Positions 1 to 11,310 are shown, counted from the first letter of the stretch. The stretch is 64,000 bases of DNA from Brachionus plicatilis (GCA_010279815.1 QEOQ01000191.1:922846-986845), one strand, 5' to 3'. A program made the numbers and translations. Notes: generated by a model not told the origin, from the sequence alone.

Positions 1-263
1 CAATTTACATTGAATTCACTCAAGATGTGTTAAATAACGAATGTCATTTTTTTAAAATTCGTTATATAAAGGTTTTTTTCTTAAGAAAAGTATTACTCGT
101 TTTTTTTTCTTAGTTCGTTATATCGGGATTTCGTTATAAAGAGGTTTGTTGTATCAAAGAAAATTAGCAATCTTTTTCCTTTATAAAAAATCGGTTCCTG
201 GATTCATATTCGTAATATAGAGGAGTTCGTTATATGGGGGTTCGTTATACGGAGGATCTACTG
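1..263. mobile_element. End of a pogo/Tigger-type DNA transposon
   Basis: The stretch carries several copies of a TTCGTTATA(T/C) motif and ends in GGAGGATCTACTG followed by TA at 264-265. Read on the minus strand the end is CAGTAGATCC followed by CGTATAACGAA repeats. That CAGT start, the TATAACGAA subterminal repeats and the flanking TA are typical of pogo/Tigger (Tc1-mariner superfamily) termini. The rest of the element lies before the window, so only one end is seen and no transposase is visible. Confidence 0.6.
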
Positions 264-711
264 TAATTCAAAAAATAAATTTAAAAAAAATTGTTTTTTT
301 TAAAGAGTCAATTTTTTTTCATATATAAAAATCAATGAAGGAAAATATTTTTTTTTCGAAAACCCCCCATTCCGCTAATTTTTTATCCCTTTTTTGGAAA
401 TCAAAAAAAAAATTTTTAAACAATTCTGAATTTTTTGAGGAAATTGGGGGCAGAATTAACATTGAAATGTTACGGTCTCCTTTCTTTAGTTAACCTATTG
501 AACTTTTTTGAAACTATTTTTACCAACTAACTGGAGCGAGTGAGCCAAAACATCTTACATGAGTTGGAGTGTATTGTCCATTTTTTCCCTAAGTTTTATT
601 TCTAATTATTTATTAAAAAGACATTAATTAATCAAAATATCTGGAGAAAATTACGGTGTAAGGTATTAGGGTTAAAAGGATTAAAAGGTTCTTTTACATA
701 TTTGATCAGTC

Positions 712-1290
712 ATGGCTTCTTTGAGAATTGGTGCTAATGAAGTGCAACAAGATGGATTCGTAGCAGTTGATCTACAAAATGATTGCTTAATTGGTTTTGA
801 CTATATGGAAAAAGTACTAGGAACTAGGAACAAGCTTAAAGAAATTTATAGTTCTCTTAGTGGGGAAGAAGTAGAAAAGACTGAAAAAACAGACTAGTTA
901 ACCAAGTATAATTTTTTCAAGAAGAACTAAAGAATATGGATTCATTCTATCTGAAAACGAGGATACATATTTTCCAATTCGATGAAAGAACTTGTTGCAA
1001 TTTTAAGATGCATCAGATTAACAAACTGTGATTGAAAGTGATTAAATACAACTAACAATAATTCTTCAGCACTTGAAAATAGAAATCAAAAATCAATTAG
1101 ATGAACTTATAGAGATTAACATCAAAGAACCAGGCAATTCAGGTTGGGCTTTACCCCTTGTGCTTCTAAAAAATAAAAATGGCAAAATAAGGTAATGCAA
1201 TGATTACAGGCATCTAAATAAGATAACAAAGAAGGACAGTTATGGTATACCAATATTGGATGAAAGTAACCAGGTTTCTCTTCATGTAAT
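712..1290 (+). pseudogene. Decayed Ty3/gypsy retrotransposon pol fragment (protease end and RT start)
   Basis: Two pieces of a gypsy-type pol polyprotein can be read on the plus strand. The 61-codon piece at 712-897 contains DCLIGFDYM, which matches the (I/L)LG.D segment near the C-terminus of retropepsins. About 170 bp on, from about 1070, a second piece reads IKEPGNSGWALPLVLLKN and then, across an in-frame TAA, CNDYRHLN and KKDSYGIPILDES. This is the conserved start of a Ty3/gypsy reverse transcriptase (S.WA.P.VLV.KK.G, DYR.LN, T..D.YP.P). The stop, the missing phenylalanine next to it, and the lack of the YXDD region and LTRs show a dead remnant. Family-level call only. Confidence 0.7.
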
Positions 1291-1299
1291 GCGGAAAAT

Positions 1300-1437
1300 T
1301 ATCATCACAATCCAGAAGACCTTTAATTTTAATTGTTATAACATATAAAATATGTTATTAATTCTAAAAAAACGTTGGATTTGGGCTAAACTCTTAGGAC
1401 CCAAATCCAACCCGAGTTAACACGAGTTTACGGTAAA
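1300..1437 (-). repeat. Dispersed repeat terminus, also found at 34244-34360
   Basis: On the minus strand this begins with ACCGTAAACTCGTGTTAAC, then an AAGAGT-TTAGCCCAAATCC segment and TTATAACA-TTAAAATT further in. The same ordered blocks occur on the plus strand at 34244-34360. The design suggests one end of a DNA transposon family; no partner end was found at either site. Confidence 0.45.
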
Positions 1438-1439
1438 AG

Positions 1440-2660
1440 ACAATTAAATGGGGTGGTATTTAAACTATCACTATTTTAAATAGAAATCGTCACTAAATTT
1501 AATCAATATTTATCACTAATTTTAATGTAAATCATCATTATTTTTTATTGAAAACATCACTAAAAATAATCACTATTTAAAATAGAAATCGACACTATTT
1601 AAAAAAAAATTCGTCACTATTTTATAAAAATACTATCACTAATTTTGCTGTAAATCATCACTATTTATAATAAAAACTTAACTATTATTAATAAAAGTTA
1701 AACCTAAATAAATGGCTTAAAGTACCAATATTAAAGATGACTAATTATAGAATAAGAAATCAAATAATTGAACATTAAGCAAGCGAGGCTCTTCGATTTC
1801 GCTTGAATCACCCGATGTATCATCATCGCTGTAGTACGTTAGAACACAAGAGTCAGAAGTTGATGACATTTTTCAAAATCAAAATCAATTGATACGAGTA
1901 CTTTTCAGACTTGATTTTAAGTCACAAGTCTTAAGTCAAGTCAAGTCAATGACTTAATAAATCCCTATTTGATACCAATAAAGTAGTTTCTTCCAATTTG
2001 ACCTATGTGGTCTATTAATGTAACCAGATTATGAAAAAATTCTTTCAACTGGTCCAAATGAAGCAGATATTGATAAAAATTTTTGTGCAAGTCATAACTT
2101 TGACTTTAAAAAAAAATTTTTTAAGTCGAGGCATAACTGAGACTTAAATTTTTGTGACTTAGACTTAAAACTGTGACTTAATACAAGTCTGGTACTTTTA
2201 TTTATATATAAGAGCACAAAGTTTGACCTTGATAACACTAATTTAGGTAATTTAGCTATAATTAATAGTGATATGTTCTATTTTTAGGTTAATATGTCTA
2301 TAATTAGAATCGATATCCATATTTAAAGTGAGCTTTTAAATAATTTGATTGATCAATAATTAATTTGACTATGTTATCTATTCTCTGATCGAGAATCATT
2401 ATTTAAAGTATGTATGTATATTTTTTTTATACATGTTAATAAAAATAGTGACGATTTCAATTAATAATTTAATTTTTTCTTGTTTTTTTTCTTTGTAATT
2501 TTTTTTTTTTACTTCTTTTTTCAAACATTATAAATACTAAGAAGGGTTAAAGGAGTTGCGCAAGCGGTCGATACAACCTTTTTTTAAAATTTTTAAATTT
2601 ATTTTAATTTTTAAAAAATAAACTACTACAAAACAAACATTAAAAATAGTGACGGTTTAA
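1440..2660. repeat. Degenerate array of a short motif (ATCGTCACTATTT) in both orientations
   Basis: Between 1440 and 1700 a motif close to AATCGTCACTATTTTAAAT or ATCACTAATTTTA recurs about seven times at irregular 30-45 bp spacing. The inverted form, AAAATAGTGACGATTTCAA, occurs at about 2442-2460 and again as AAATAGTGACGGTTTA near 2645. This arrangement looks like subterminal repeats of a decayed non-autonomous transposon into which the hAT MITE at 1906-2191 inserted. No clean boundaries or target duplication could be defined. Confidence 0.35.
1906..2191. mobile_element. hAT-type MITE, family 1, copy 1 (286 bp)
   Basis: The element starts CAGACTTGATTTTAAGTCAC and ends with the inverse of CAGACTTGTATTAAGTCAC. 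It is flanked on both sides by the 8-bp direct repeat GTACTTTT (1898-1905 and 2192-2199). An 8-bp target duplication and CAG-starting termini are hallmarks of the hAT superfamily. The interior is made of AAGTC/GACTT repeats and has no coding capacity. A relative with its own 8-bp duplication is at 49833-50141, and fragments occur near 20303, 59740-60125 and 62925-63000. Confidence 0.85.
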
Positions 2661-3355
2661 TATTGCTCCAATTAAATGTCTATTTTAAAATTAAGTAAAA
2701 AATTCAGTTTGCTAAAAATATAAAAAATATCTATAAAAAAAGCTAATTATTTTGTATTACATTACAAGATCTGGTATTTTTTTCCAACCTAGTTTAGGCT
2801 TTTGACCCGAAAATAATTTTTTACCTGAAATAAATAAAAATTGAAATTTTAGTTTGAAGTCTGATTTACTGTATGAAGATAGTCCTGTAAGAAGTTTATT
2901 CTTATTGAATGAATTTTAGCCTGGACCAAAATATTTATAAAATTGCTTTTGATATGTTCACAATTTTTTTTTTCTATTCAAAACAAGCTTTAAGACTATT
3001 AAAGCATAAATTTAGTGTTTTTTTTTTGAAAATTTTTCTTAGAAAATTCATTATCTTTTATTTTCGATTAAGCCACTTATCGAATGGGTCCCGGTAAAAT
3101 GGTTTATGACCAGTTATCTGGCCCCGTGGACAGGTTCAAACACTATAAAAAAGCTTAATGATGATACAAACAGACACAACTACTCTCACTTGAATTTTTT
3201 ATTCTTCAATCAAGGCTGACTGAAATGAAAAGAAATTTTACATTACAAATTTTATTTGAATAGATATTAAAAAATTATAAGATTAAAAATTTAGTTTAAA
3301 GCTAATTTTAAATTATTTGATTTTTAATCGAAATAAAACTTAAACATTTATATTT

Positions 3356-5196
3356 CTAATATATTCCAGTTGACTTTCCGCCTGGGGGATTTTTTACTCT
3401 AGTCGAAGATCTGATCGGCTGATCATCCCATTGATCACCACCTAAAATTTACAAATAAATTCCATTCAAAAATTAATTTATTAATGTTTTTAATTACCAA
3501 ATGAAATGGACGAATCTTGAAGATTTCTTAGTCCACTTTTTGTCAAAGGCCTTTGATGAGTACTTCCATTTTGATTTTGCTGGTTATCAGTTGTTTTAGG
3601 AGTTCCATTTTCAGTCTTTAACTCGATAACAGGTCCAGTGTAGGGCTCTCTTTCAACTTTAACAGGCTTAATGTTGTCACGAATTTTGATTCTATTATAG
3701 ACATAATCCGGAAAGCATGGCGTGGATATAAACTTTCCAGAGCCTTTCTCAACACTTAATGTATCATTTTCATAAACTACTTTTCCATTGGAAACGACAA
3801 CAAACGGGACTCCCTGGAAAGTCATTCCTTCAAAAATGTTGAAATCAACTGCTTGGTGATGAGTTTTAGCAGATATGGTTTTTGACTGTTCCGGGTCCCA
3901 CACAACCACATCAGCATCCGAACCTACTCCAATATAGCCTTTACGGGGATATATATTGAACACTTTGGCCGCATTTGTGCTTGTCACAGCCACAAAACGG
4001 CATGGGTCCATCTTTCCGGTCCCAACTCCCCTGTCCCAAATGACAGTCATGCGGTCCTCGACGCCATTCACTCCATTTGGAATTTTGCTAAAGTCATCTT
4101 TTCCCAGCGCTTTCTGATTAGTGTTAAAAACACAATGATCAGTGCCAGTGAGTTCCAAGTCACCACTGGCCAGCAAATCCATCAAATAGCCTGGCGTTGA
4201 CACATCCTCTCTCAGTGGAGGTGACATGACATGACCAGCGCTGTGACGCCAACACTTGTTATAATAATGAGTGCCATCAGTGGCCAAACCAGCAGCTATC
4301 GGTTCGCCAATCACTACAGTGCCCTTGCGTTTGCCTTCGGACACTGCCATGGCTGCAGATTTGCTCATCACATGGACTATGTAGACAGGACTGTTGACTT
4401 CATGAGCTATAGTTATGGCTCTATTGGTGGCCTCGGCTTCAAGCGATTCGGGTCTGCTCAACAAATGACCCTCTGGTCCAGTGATTCCTAAATTTTTGAT
4501 TTTTTTTTGACATTCATCAATTACATCACCATTTTCAGCATGAACCATCGGAATAGCACCAAGTTCTTTGCATTTTTTGAACACCTTAATCATGTCCGCA
4601 TCATTTATCATGAATGCATCTTTGTATGCCATAAACATTTTAAAAGAATTGATTCCCTTCTCTCGGGTCAAAACCTCCATATCCTTTTCTACTTGTTCAC
4701 TAAAGTTATATACACAGGCATGAAAGGCAAAATCACAGCAAGCGTTCTTTTCCGCTCTGGTCTTGTTCATGTCATATTGTTCTAGTAAAGGAATCTGCTT
4801 GCTTTCAAGAATAAAGTTCATTATCATGGTAGTTCCACCAGCCAGAGCTGCTCGAGTGCCAGTGTAAAAATCATCACCAGTTCTAGTACCCATAAACAAA
4901 AGATCCAGATGAGTGTGAGTGTCTATTCCGCCTGGGATTACAAACTTTCCACTGGCATCAATCACTTTAGTGCCTTCAACAGCGATTAAATTCTCACCTA
5001 CATCTCTTAAATGTCAAAAATGATTTGAAAAGCTAATTTTGTGTTGGCAAAAATTTTACTTGATAATCCCATCCTCAATAAAAACATCGGCTTTAAATTT
5101 TCTGTCATGATTGACCACAGTTCCGCCTTGAATCAAAACTCGACCCTAAATGCACAATCATTATGAGCTATTATTTAAATTGTTTAAATTTACCAT
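3356..5196 (-). CDS. DPYS: Dihydropyrimidinase (four-exon gene)
   Basis: Cytosolic zinc amidohydrolase that opens dihydrouracil and dihydrothymine in pyrimidine breakdown. I model exons on the minus strand at 5194-5196 (ATG only), 5060-5145, 3498-5005 and 3356-3441, all with GT..AG introns and matching phases, giving 560 residues. The metal ligands expected for an active enzyme are present: H60 and H62 in GGIDTHTH, the carboxylated lysine K158 in FKMFMAYK, H185 in VHAENGD, H241 in VHVMSKSA and D319 in TGTDHC. This separates it from the inactive collapsin-response-mediator relatives. The last small exon supplies the family-typical C-terminus with [15 protein letters not shown]; without it the reading frame would stop earlier, at 3490. 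The ATG directly at a splice donor is the least certain part. An untranslated upstream exon or another start is possible. Confidence 0.93.
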
Positions 5197-7438
5197 CTTC
5201 TTGGAAATTATTTTGATTAAGTTTTAAAATGAGGTTTAAATCTAAAGAGAAGAATGAATTCCAGTTTTGATTAATTTTTTCTAAATTTTCTTAGTTGTAA
5301 AAACATTTCTAAGTTCAATCAAGGTTATAAAAAATTAAAATAATTTGGCCCTAGTAAACTGAACTATTTTAAACTTACAGCTAAGCATATAAATTAAGTT
5401 CACTTTTATATCCCCACCCTTATCGTTCAGAAAAGATTATAATAATTTGTACATGTTCGAATTGGAGAAAATTTTGTAAAAGATCTAAATTTTTGGATGC
5501 CACTTTACACAAAGCTCAAATGAATTTAATATATTTTCACACTTCTGCATACATCAGTCATTGCTCATCGACTGAATTTTAATATGAATTTTGAAAATTT
5601 TCTTACTTATCAATTATTCGAAAATTTATTTAGAATTAAAATTTAATAAGCCAAAATCATCGCATTTTTTTGAAAAATAATTAATCCATTTTTTTGTTGC
5701 CTTCATAATTTTTGAAATTGAAATTTTTTACATAAAATTTTTGAACTAAATTTAAAAATATTTGATAAATAAACTGTCTTCTTTTCCTCATGATTTTATA
5801 TGAATCTTGCGGGTTTTTTAGTCTTCTAAATTCTCAATAAAGATTAAATTTTCTAAAATATTTTATCAACTTATTATAATTAAGCAATAAGTTGATTAGA
5901 TATCCTTATTTCTGAACATTTTTTTTTAATATATTTTTTAAAAAGCTACAAGCAGCTCTTCAAATTAGAATTTCCATATTATTTATATTATTTTTTTGCT
6001 TTAGTTTAAAGTGATTTAAGCAAGGGTAAATAAACATTGTTTTATTTCACTTGCTAATCTCCTCATTTAAATAAAATATAAGAGGGGTCAAAATTTGTTT
6101 TCAAATTTGTTTAATTTTCTTGGATGGTCATTTAAATTAAATTTTTTTGAATTTTCATCAAGTTTTATCAAGTGAATATTTAAAAAAAATATTCTACCAT
6201 AATACATTGCTGATATCCGCTGCATCTAAATGCGATTTTGTAGATACTGCGCAAAGCATTCATTTTATTTAAGGGGAGGAGGGAAAATGCATTTATGGGA
6301 ATACCATTCGATGTGAAGCGGTCAAATTTGATAACCTTGTGCATGGGGATGAATTGTAGCATATCATTTTTTTTTAAAATAAATCCCGCTTTAACGATTT
6401 ATTAATAAATTCCGCATTAAAACTTAAATCATGAATAAATTTTAATTCGACTACTTTTTGTTTTAAATTATTTTCTAATGATATATTCTAATATTTTTTA
6501 TCTTTAAATCTAGCACCAAAATTTAAGTTTTTTAAGTTTAAATGCTGCATCGAAATACAAGTAGGCAGAAACCTAGAAAATCGACTTTACATACATATAT
6601 ATATATTACCAAAAATAGGTGCACACGGATATCAGCAAGGTACTACGGTAAAAGTTGTTTTTAAGTTTTAAGTTTTAAGTCAAATCATTAAGTTAAAATT
6701 TTTTTTAGTCATTTTTATTTTTTTCTATCTGAAAAACTAAAAAGCAAGTCGAATTTTTACTATGAGATGCGATTTTAAAAAAGAAATTCCCATTTTGAAT
6801 TAAAATAAAAATAAAAAAGTTTAAATCATTAGATAAAAATACATTAAATAATTTTATTTGAATATTTATTTTTGAAACTAAATCTTTTTTTTATTTTTGT
6901 GTTTATAAAATCAAACAGCTTCGATTGCTGAGAAAATTTTTTAATTAAAATTGTTTTGAATTGTTTGAAAAAAATATACAAATACTTATTCTTTGGTCAT
7001 CGGAAACCAAGCGACGAGAATTGCTTGTTATTATTTTTATTTTCAGTTTTAAAAATCTGATTTTTTCGATTTTTTTTTTTTAATTGTGAAAATTGAAAAC
7101 TTTGAAAGAATCCTTTTAATAGCATTAATTTTTCTATCTAATTATTAAAAAAATAATTACAAATTTATTGTTCGTCCTAAATAAACTTGCTAAAAATATT
7201 TTTATTCAGCTAATTGATGTTTACATTTTGACAAGAGTCTTTAGATTCTATTCAACATTATAACAATGAGGTGACCTAAGGGTCTTAGATTTCAATACCG
7301 AAAGGATTCATTGAGACATTTAAATTAAAAAAAAATTTTCACCAAATAAACAAACCAAAACTTCTAATTAAGCTGTCTCTTTGAAAAATATTTTTTTTGA
7401 AAACCTAGTTCAAAGCTGTTAACCCACTTAGGAAAATG
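5197..7438. other. Non-coding AT-rich stretch
   Basis: About 2.2 kb between the divergent dihydropyrimidinase gene and the secreted-protein gene. It contains homopolymer runs and a short (AT)n tract near 6595, with no open frame showing family resemblance. A TTTTAAGT-rich patch at 6660-6690 could be a worn hAT MITE fragment, but is too short to assert. It must include the dihydropyrimidinase promoter, which I cannot point to. Confidence 0.5.
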
Positions 7439-7446
7439 TATAAATA
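7439..7446 (+). promoter_or_regulatory. Probable TATA box of the secreted Q/N-rich protein gene
   Basis: TATAAATA lies 41 bp upstream of the start codon at 7488, in a run otherwise lacking the motif. With a start of transcription some 25-30 bp downstream this would leave a 5' leader of about 15 nt. The position fits, but in 75-80% AT sequence the motif is not rare. Confidence 0.45.
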
Positions 7447-7487
7447 CACAACAAAAAAATTAAATTTTTAAAAAATCATTCCAAAAA

Positions 7488-8366
7488 ATGAAGTTCCAAT
7501 ATATTTTAATTTCTATGCTTTCAGCTCTGTTTTTTGTCCAAGCAAAGCCATTTGTCAAAAATTTTGAAGACAACGGTAGACAAAAGCGACAAGGCATTGC
7601 TGATCTTTTTGGTTACAATAACAATTTTAATTCACAATCTAATACAGCCACCTATGGAACCAATGGCTTTAATAGCATTCTAAGCAATCAGGGAGCCTCT
7701 CTAAATCAACAGCTTAATCCTCAAAGTCAAAATTCACAGACATCTTCATTTGGAGCAAATTACTTTGGAAATGGTAATCAAAATGCTAATCAGCAGAATG
7801 GCCAATATGGAAATTTGCAAAACAATGGTTTTCAAAACCAAAATAATCAATTTAGTGGCTTACAGAATAATGGTGCACAAAACCAGAATAATCAATTTAG
7901 TGGCTTACAGAATAATGGTGCACAAAACCAGAATAATCAATTTAGTGGCTTACAAAATAATGGTGCACAAAACCAGAATAATCAATTTAGTGGCTTACAG
8001 AATAATGGTGCACAAAGCCAGAATAATCAATTTGGAAGTTTTCAAAATAATCAAGGATATTATGGACAAAATGTTTTTAGACCGACTCCTAGACTAGAAC
8101 CAATAATAGACCCTATAATTATGCCATCGACAACCAGGAAAAATCAGGGAGCGACAACAAATTCAAACGATTCGAAAAAATCATCTGAAATTCCTGTTTT
8201 TACTATTGAAGCACCTAGGGAAAACTATTCTAAGTCATTTGATCCCTATTATGGCATGACTACCCGTAAAATACCTATCACTCCTCAAGCTTATTGGTTT
8301 TCTCGTTATTATGGATTCACTGGACCAATTGCTGCCATTCCATTTAGTAATTACAATAGAATTTAA
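7488..8366 (+). CDS. Secreted Q/N-rich repeat protein
   Basis: A single-exon gene for 292 residues, not recognised as a named family. Residues 1-19 form a clear signal peptide (MKFQYILISMLSALFFVQA). A dibasic KR within RQKRQG at about residue 34 could be a proprotein-convertase site. Residues from about 60 to 195 are dominated by Gln, Asn, Gly and Ser and include five tandem 15-residue units of the type LQNNGAQNQNNQFSG. The C-terminal third is different: proline-, threonine- and aromatic-rich, with two similar YYG-containing segments (FDPYYGMTTRKI and SRYYGFTGPI). Such proteins are often structural, adhesive or matrix components, but that role is an inference. A TATA box and a poly(A) signal bracket the frame, which supports a real gene. 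Its other frames are open only because of the repeat. Confidence 0.8.
   Translation: MKFQYILISMLSALFFVQAKPFVKNFEDNGRQKRQGIADLFGYNNNFNSQSNTATYGTNGFNSILSNQGASLNQQLNPQSQNSQTSSFGANYFGNGNQNANQQNGQYGNLQNNGFQNQNNQFSGLQNNGAQNQNNQFSGLQNNGAQNQNNQFSGLQNNGAQNQNNQFSGLQNNGAQSQNNQFGSFQNNQGYYGQNVFRPTPRLEPIIDPIIMPSTTRKNQGATTNSNDSKKSSEIPVFTIEAPRENYSKSFDPYYGMTTRKIPITPQAYWFSRYYGFTGPIAAIPFSNYNRI
7815..8039 (+). repeat. Five tandem 45-bp coding repeats
   Basis: Each unit encodes LQNNG(A/F)Q(N/S)QNNQF(S/G)(G/S). The middle three units differ by only one or a few bases, often an A/G at a third position, pointing to recent expansion by slippage or unequal exchange. The first and last units are more diverged, as expected at array edges. 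The unit length is a multiple of three, so copy number can vary without breaking the frame. Confidence 0.92.
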
Positions 8367-8455
8367 ATTCTTTATTTCCAATATGGTTACAAATCGTTGA
8401 TTTAGTTGATTGGTTTTTTTTTAAAGGATAAAAGCTTTTTTATTTAAATTTTTGA

Positions 8456-8461
8456 AATAAA
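8456..8461 (+). terminator. Poly(A) signal AATAAA for the secreted protein gene
   Basis: AATAAA lies 90 nt after the stop codon at 8366, at a normal distance for a short 3' UTR. The same-strand position supports the gene model. Confidence 0.5.
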
Positions 8462-9062
8462 ATTCTTAATTGTTTATTTTTTTAAACTCTAATCAGACAA
8501 TTTTATTTCCGGTTTCTAGCAAACTTCTTTATTTAAATATATGTATCAAGTGTTGCTTTTTAACCTAAAAATTGGAACAAAAATTAAATATTTTTGTCAA
8601 ATTAAAGAAATTTCTTATGATTTTTACTTTTTTACCACGAATTTAAAAAATACAATATCATACTTCTCAAACTGGTCAAATTTTTTAAATGACTTACCAA
8701 AAAAATAAATACTCTTTTTTTGCAGATATTTGAGCTAAATTTTTTACGTACGTTTAATATTATTTTTTTGAGGTAAAAAAAATCGTAAAATAACGTCAAA
8801 AATAGCAAAATTTTTTGAATGGTAGTCAGAATGAAGCAGGGCTAGAATGTGGGTTTCAAATCAAAATATTCCGTTAAATACTCAAACATTAAACGAGCCT
8901 TATTTCAAATAATCTATTTATTTTCTGCTTCATTTTTTTTTATTTTATTTTAAATTGTTTTATTTTTTTTATTTTTTACTTTAAATTGTTAAGATTATAT
9001 TTTGTTATTATTTTTTAATTAACAAATGAACAAGGAAATATTATTACAGAAATAAAAAAAAT

Positions 9063-10081
9063 GGGGTATTATTAATCGATCTCTTACATTACTTAAACGA
9101 TCACTTAATAAAATATATTATTTTATTTTTTCTATCTATAATATTATTTATTCGATTAATTTGATTAATTAACTGTCTCTAATAATAAATATTTATGTAT
9201 TCTGACTTTTTTGTCACTAAATTTACCGAAGATGAGTATGATTATGATGAATATAGCTCTTAACTTAATTAATGAACAGTTGAAATTATCTCTTGATTTA
9301 ATTTATTTATCTCCTGTGAGAGTTTTTTTTTGTGGATATTTAAAGATGATCTAATGTGATCTAAGTTTTATCAAAGTATTGAAATTTCTGATAGTGAGTA
9401 TCGAGTAGTTGATGACTATGTAACTTCTGAATCAGAATCTTAAGACGAGGTTCAAGAATCCAATAAAAAGAAAAGAACCAGGAAGAACTGGATCTATGAG
9501 AGAACATTCGACGATCAAGAAGCATCAAAAGACTGGTTAGATAATGAAAAGATTTGGTCTCCTCTGAAAAGTAGTGAAACTGAGGCCGGTTTAAGAGTTG
9601 ATTATCGATGCAACCTAGTTAAGAGAAAAGAACCTCAATGCGCAGCTGCAATTTATTTACTTTATAAAAGTGAAAATCTATCAGAAGCTTTATTTAAAAC
9701 AAAGGAACAACACAATCATGATGAGATTGCCAACACTGGGCATGGTATTAACAAAGAGACCAAGGAATATATAGAGGACTTACTAGAAAAAGGTGTTCAA
9801 TTACCGCTTGTCCTTCTAAATAACATCGAGGGGGAAATAGAAAAAAAAAAGAAGAAAATATCATATTTTATTTGAAATTTTTTGAAATTTTTTTTAATTC
9901 TTTTTTTTTTAAATCAATTTAATAAATAAAAATAAGAGATACTTTAAGTAAAATTAGTTGCTGTTTTATTTAATTTAGGAGACAGATTAATAAATATAAG
10001 TTAAGGGTATTTAGTAAAATAAGAGATAGGAAAATATTAGTGATCGATTAAGTAATTTTAGAGATCGATTAAATACCTCCC
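9063..10081 (+). mobile_element. Mutator-like (MULE) DNA transposon, decayed, with exact 9-bp target duplication
   Basis: The element starts GGGGTATTATTAATCGATCT and its inverse end reads GGGAGGTATTTAATCGATCT. The inverted repeats stay alignable for over 100 bp, sharing CGATCTCT, ATTACTTAA, CGATCACT and CTGTCTC blocks. It is flanked on both sides by the 9-bp direct repeat AAAAAAAAT (9054-9062 and 10082-10090). Long inverted repeats with a 9-bp duplication are the signature of Mutator-like elements. The interior carries a fragment of a zinc-finger protein (see 9360-9875), with no transposase DDE domain, so it is a deleted non-autonomous copy. Confidence 0.88.
9360..9875 (+). pseudogene. FLYWCH-type zinc-finger remnant inside the MULE
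   Basis: An in-frame reading, broken by a TAA at 9441-9443, runs to a stop at 9873-9875. It starts with an acidic serine-rich part, then NWIYERTFDDQEASKDWL, YRCNLVKRKEPQCAAAIYLL and KEQHNHDE. The pattern W.Y..F....A..W(L), then YRC, QC and H.H matches the FLYWCH/GCM1-like DNA-binding finger (C..C..H.H) that many animal MULE transposases carry at their N-terminus. The catalytic region is missing. This supports the superfamily call made from the ends alone. Confidence 0.7.
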
Positions 10082-10799
10082 AAAAAAAATTAAATAATCA
10101 CTTATGTTGGCCTAAAATGCAGAATGTTTACACGATTTTTTTTCAAGGTTTACAATTAAATTTTAATTGTAATATATAACACTATTTTAAAAATTGAAAA
10201 AATAAACCAAATAAATCAAACACTAAAATATTAAGTTCAACGCCAAATATCCAAAAAATTGGACCAATTTATTGATTTCTGAATGTAAAAAGCTAATATT
10301 TTATTATTTTTAATTCCACATATAAGGCTGCATTAATTTTGTTTGTTTATGAAGCCAAAATTTTTTTCCAATTTTCTAAAACTTTGGAACCTAATGTATT
10401 CTTTAAAATCTCTGTAAGAAACCATTTTCGTATGAAAACGAAACGAAAACAAAAACAAATGTTATTTTTAGTTTGTTCTGGATATCAGTGCTGCCAATTA
10501 TATTGATAATAAAATTATAAAAATTAATTTTTCTAATATTCTATTTTCTTAATTCTTAAAGTAAAAAAATAATAAGACAAAAAAATAAAAAAATTATTTT
10601 TATTTTTTGTCTTAAACCCAAGTCTTGATGACACATTAAATCAAGAATTTCAGAGTTTGATTAGACCATAAACCCGTGATAATACTATTAGACGATGCGT
10701 TCTTAATAAAAAATGTTCTAGTTTGGCCGAGATTTACTTTGGTGCATGGTCCAAGAGCGTGTCTTATTTTGTGGTGCAGCATAATCGAACGAGAGAATA

Positions 10800-11310
10800 C
10801 GGTAGTAGTAGTAGTAGTAAAAAAACCGCGGCATGAAATTGATCATGCGGAGCGCGTCAACAGTAGATGACGCCCTGTAGCGGTGGCGAGATGCTTGTCG
10901 AGGTTGTTCTTGAATGAGTTGACTGTAGTTGAGTTGATGACTTCGTCTGGTAGGCCGTTCCAAAAGTTAACAATTCTATTATTGAAAAAATTGTGCCTTG
11001 GATTACAACATCTTACTATTTCACGCCTGAAAAGTCCTCTATGACCCCCTCGCGGCTCCGAGCATAGCGGTTTTGCGTACCAGTTTATGTGCTCTAAATT
11101 TGATTCAAGCTTAAATTTCTGTATTATGTCTCCGCGGATACGCCTTATTTTTAGTGTAGTTAGCCCTAATTTGCTGCATCGATCTTCGTAGTTTAAGCTT
11201 TTGAACTCATGTATGGTTTTCGTGGCTCTGTGTTGTACTTTTTCTAGCAATTTTATGTCTTTCTGGGTGTATGGACTCCAGGCCGAGCTTGCAAATTCCA
11301 AGTGCGGTGC
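10800..11310 (-). mobile_element. 5'-truncated non-LTR retrotransposon (RT C-terminal part)
   Basis: On the minus strand the frame 11301-10843 gives about 150 residues. It contains LEFASSAWSP, KVQHRATKTI, YEDRCSKLGLTTL, RRIRGDIIQKFKL, NFFNNRIVNFWNGLPDEVI and TVNSFKNNLDKHL. These are the conserved motifs downstream of the RT domain in CR1/Jockey/I-like retrotransposons. The copy is cut off at its 5' end near 11310, as is usual for target-primed insertion. It ends about 25-40 bp after the stop in a (TAC)n tract at 10800-10818, a microsatellite-like tail instead of poly(A). Relatives lie at 53575-54613 and 55400-56545. Confidence 0.85.

Noticed and set aside
2535..2580. Possible tRNA-like segment (AGTTGCGCAAGCGGTCGATAC)
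   Set aside because: There is a weak B-box resemblance, but no cloverleaf, no acceptor stem and no A box at the right distance.
4231..4785. Two plus-strand open frames of 86 and 92 codons
   Set aside because: They lie antisense to the conserved dihydropyrimidinase exon and have no motif of their own; shadows of that gene.
7750..8097. 115-codon frame overlapping the Q/N-rich protein
   Set aside because: Open only because the 45-bp repeat lacks stops in this frame; the other frame has signal peptide, TATA box and poly(A) signal.
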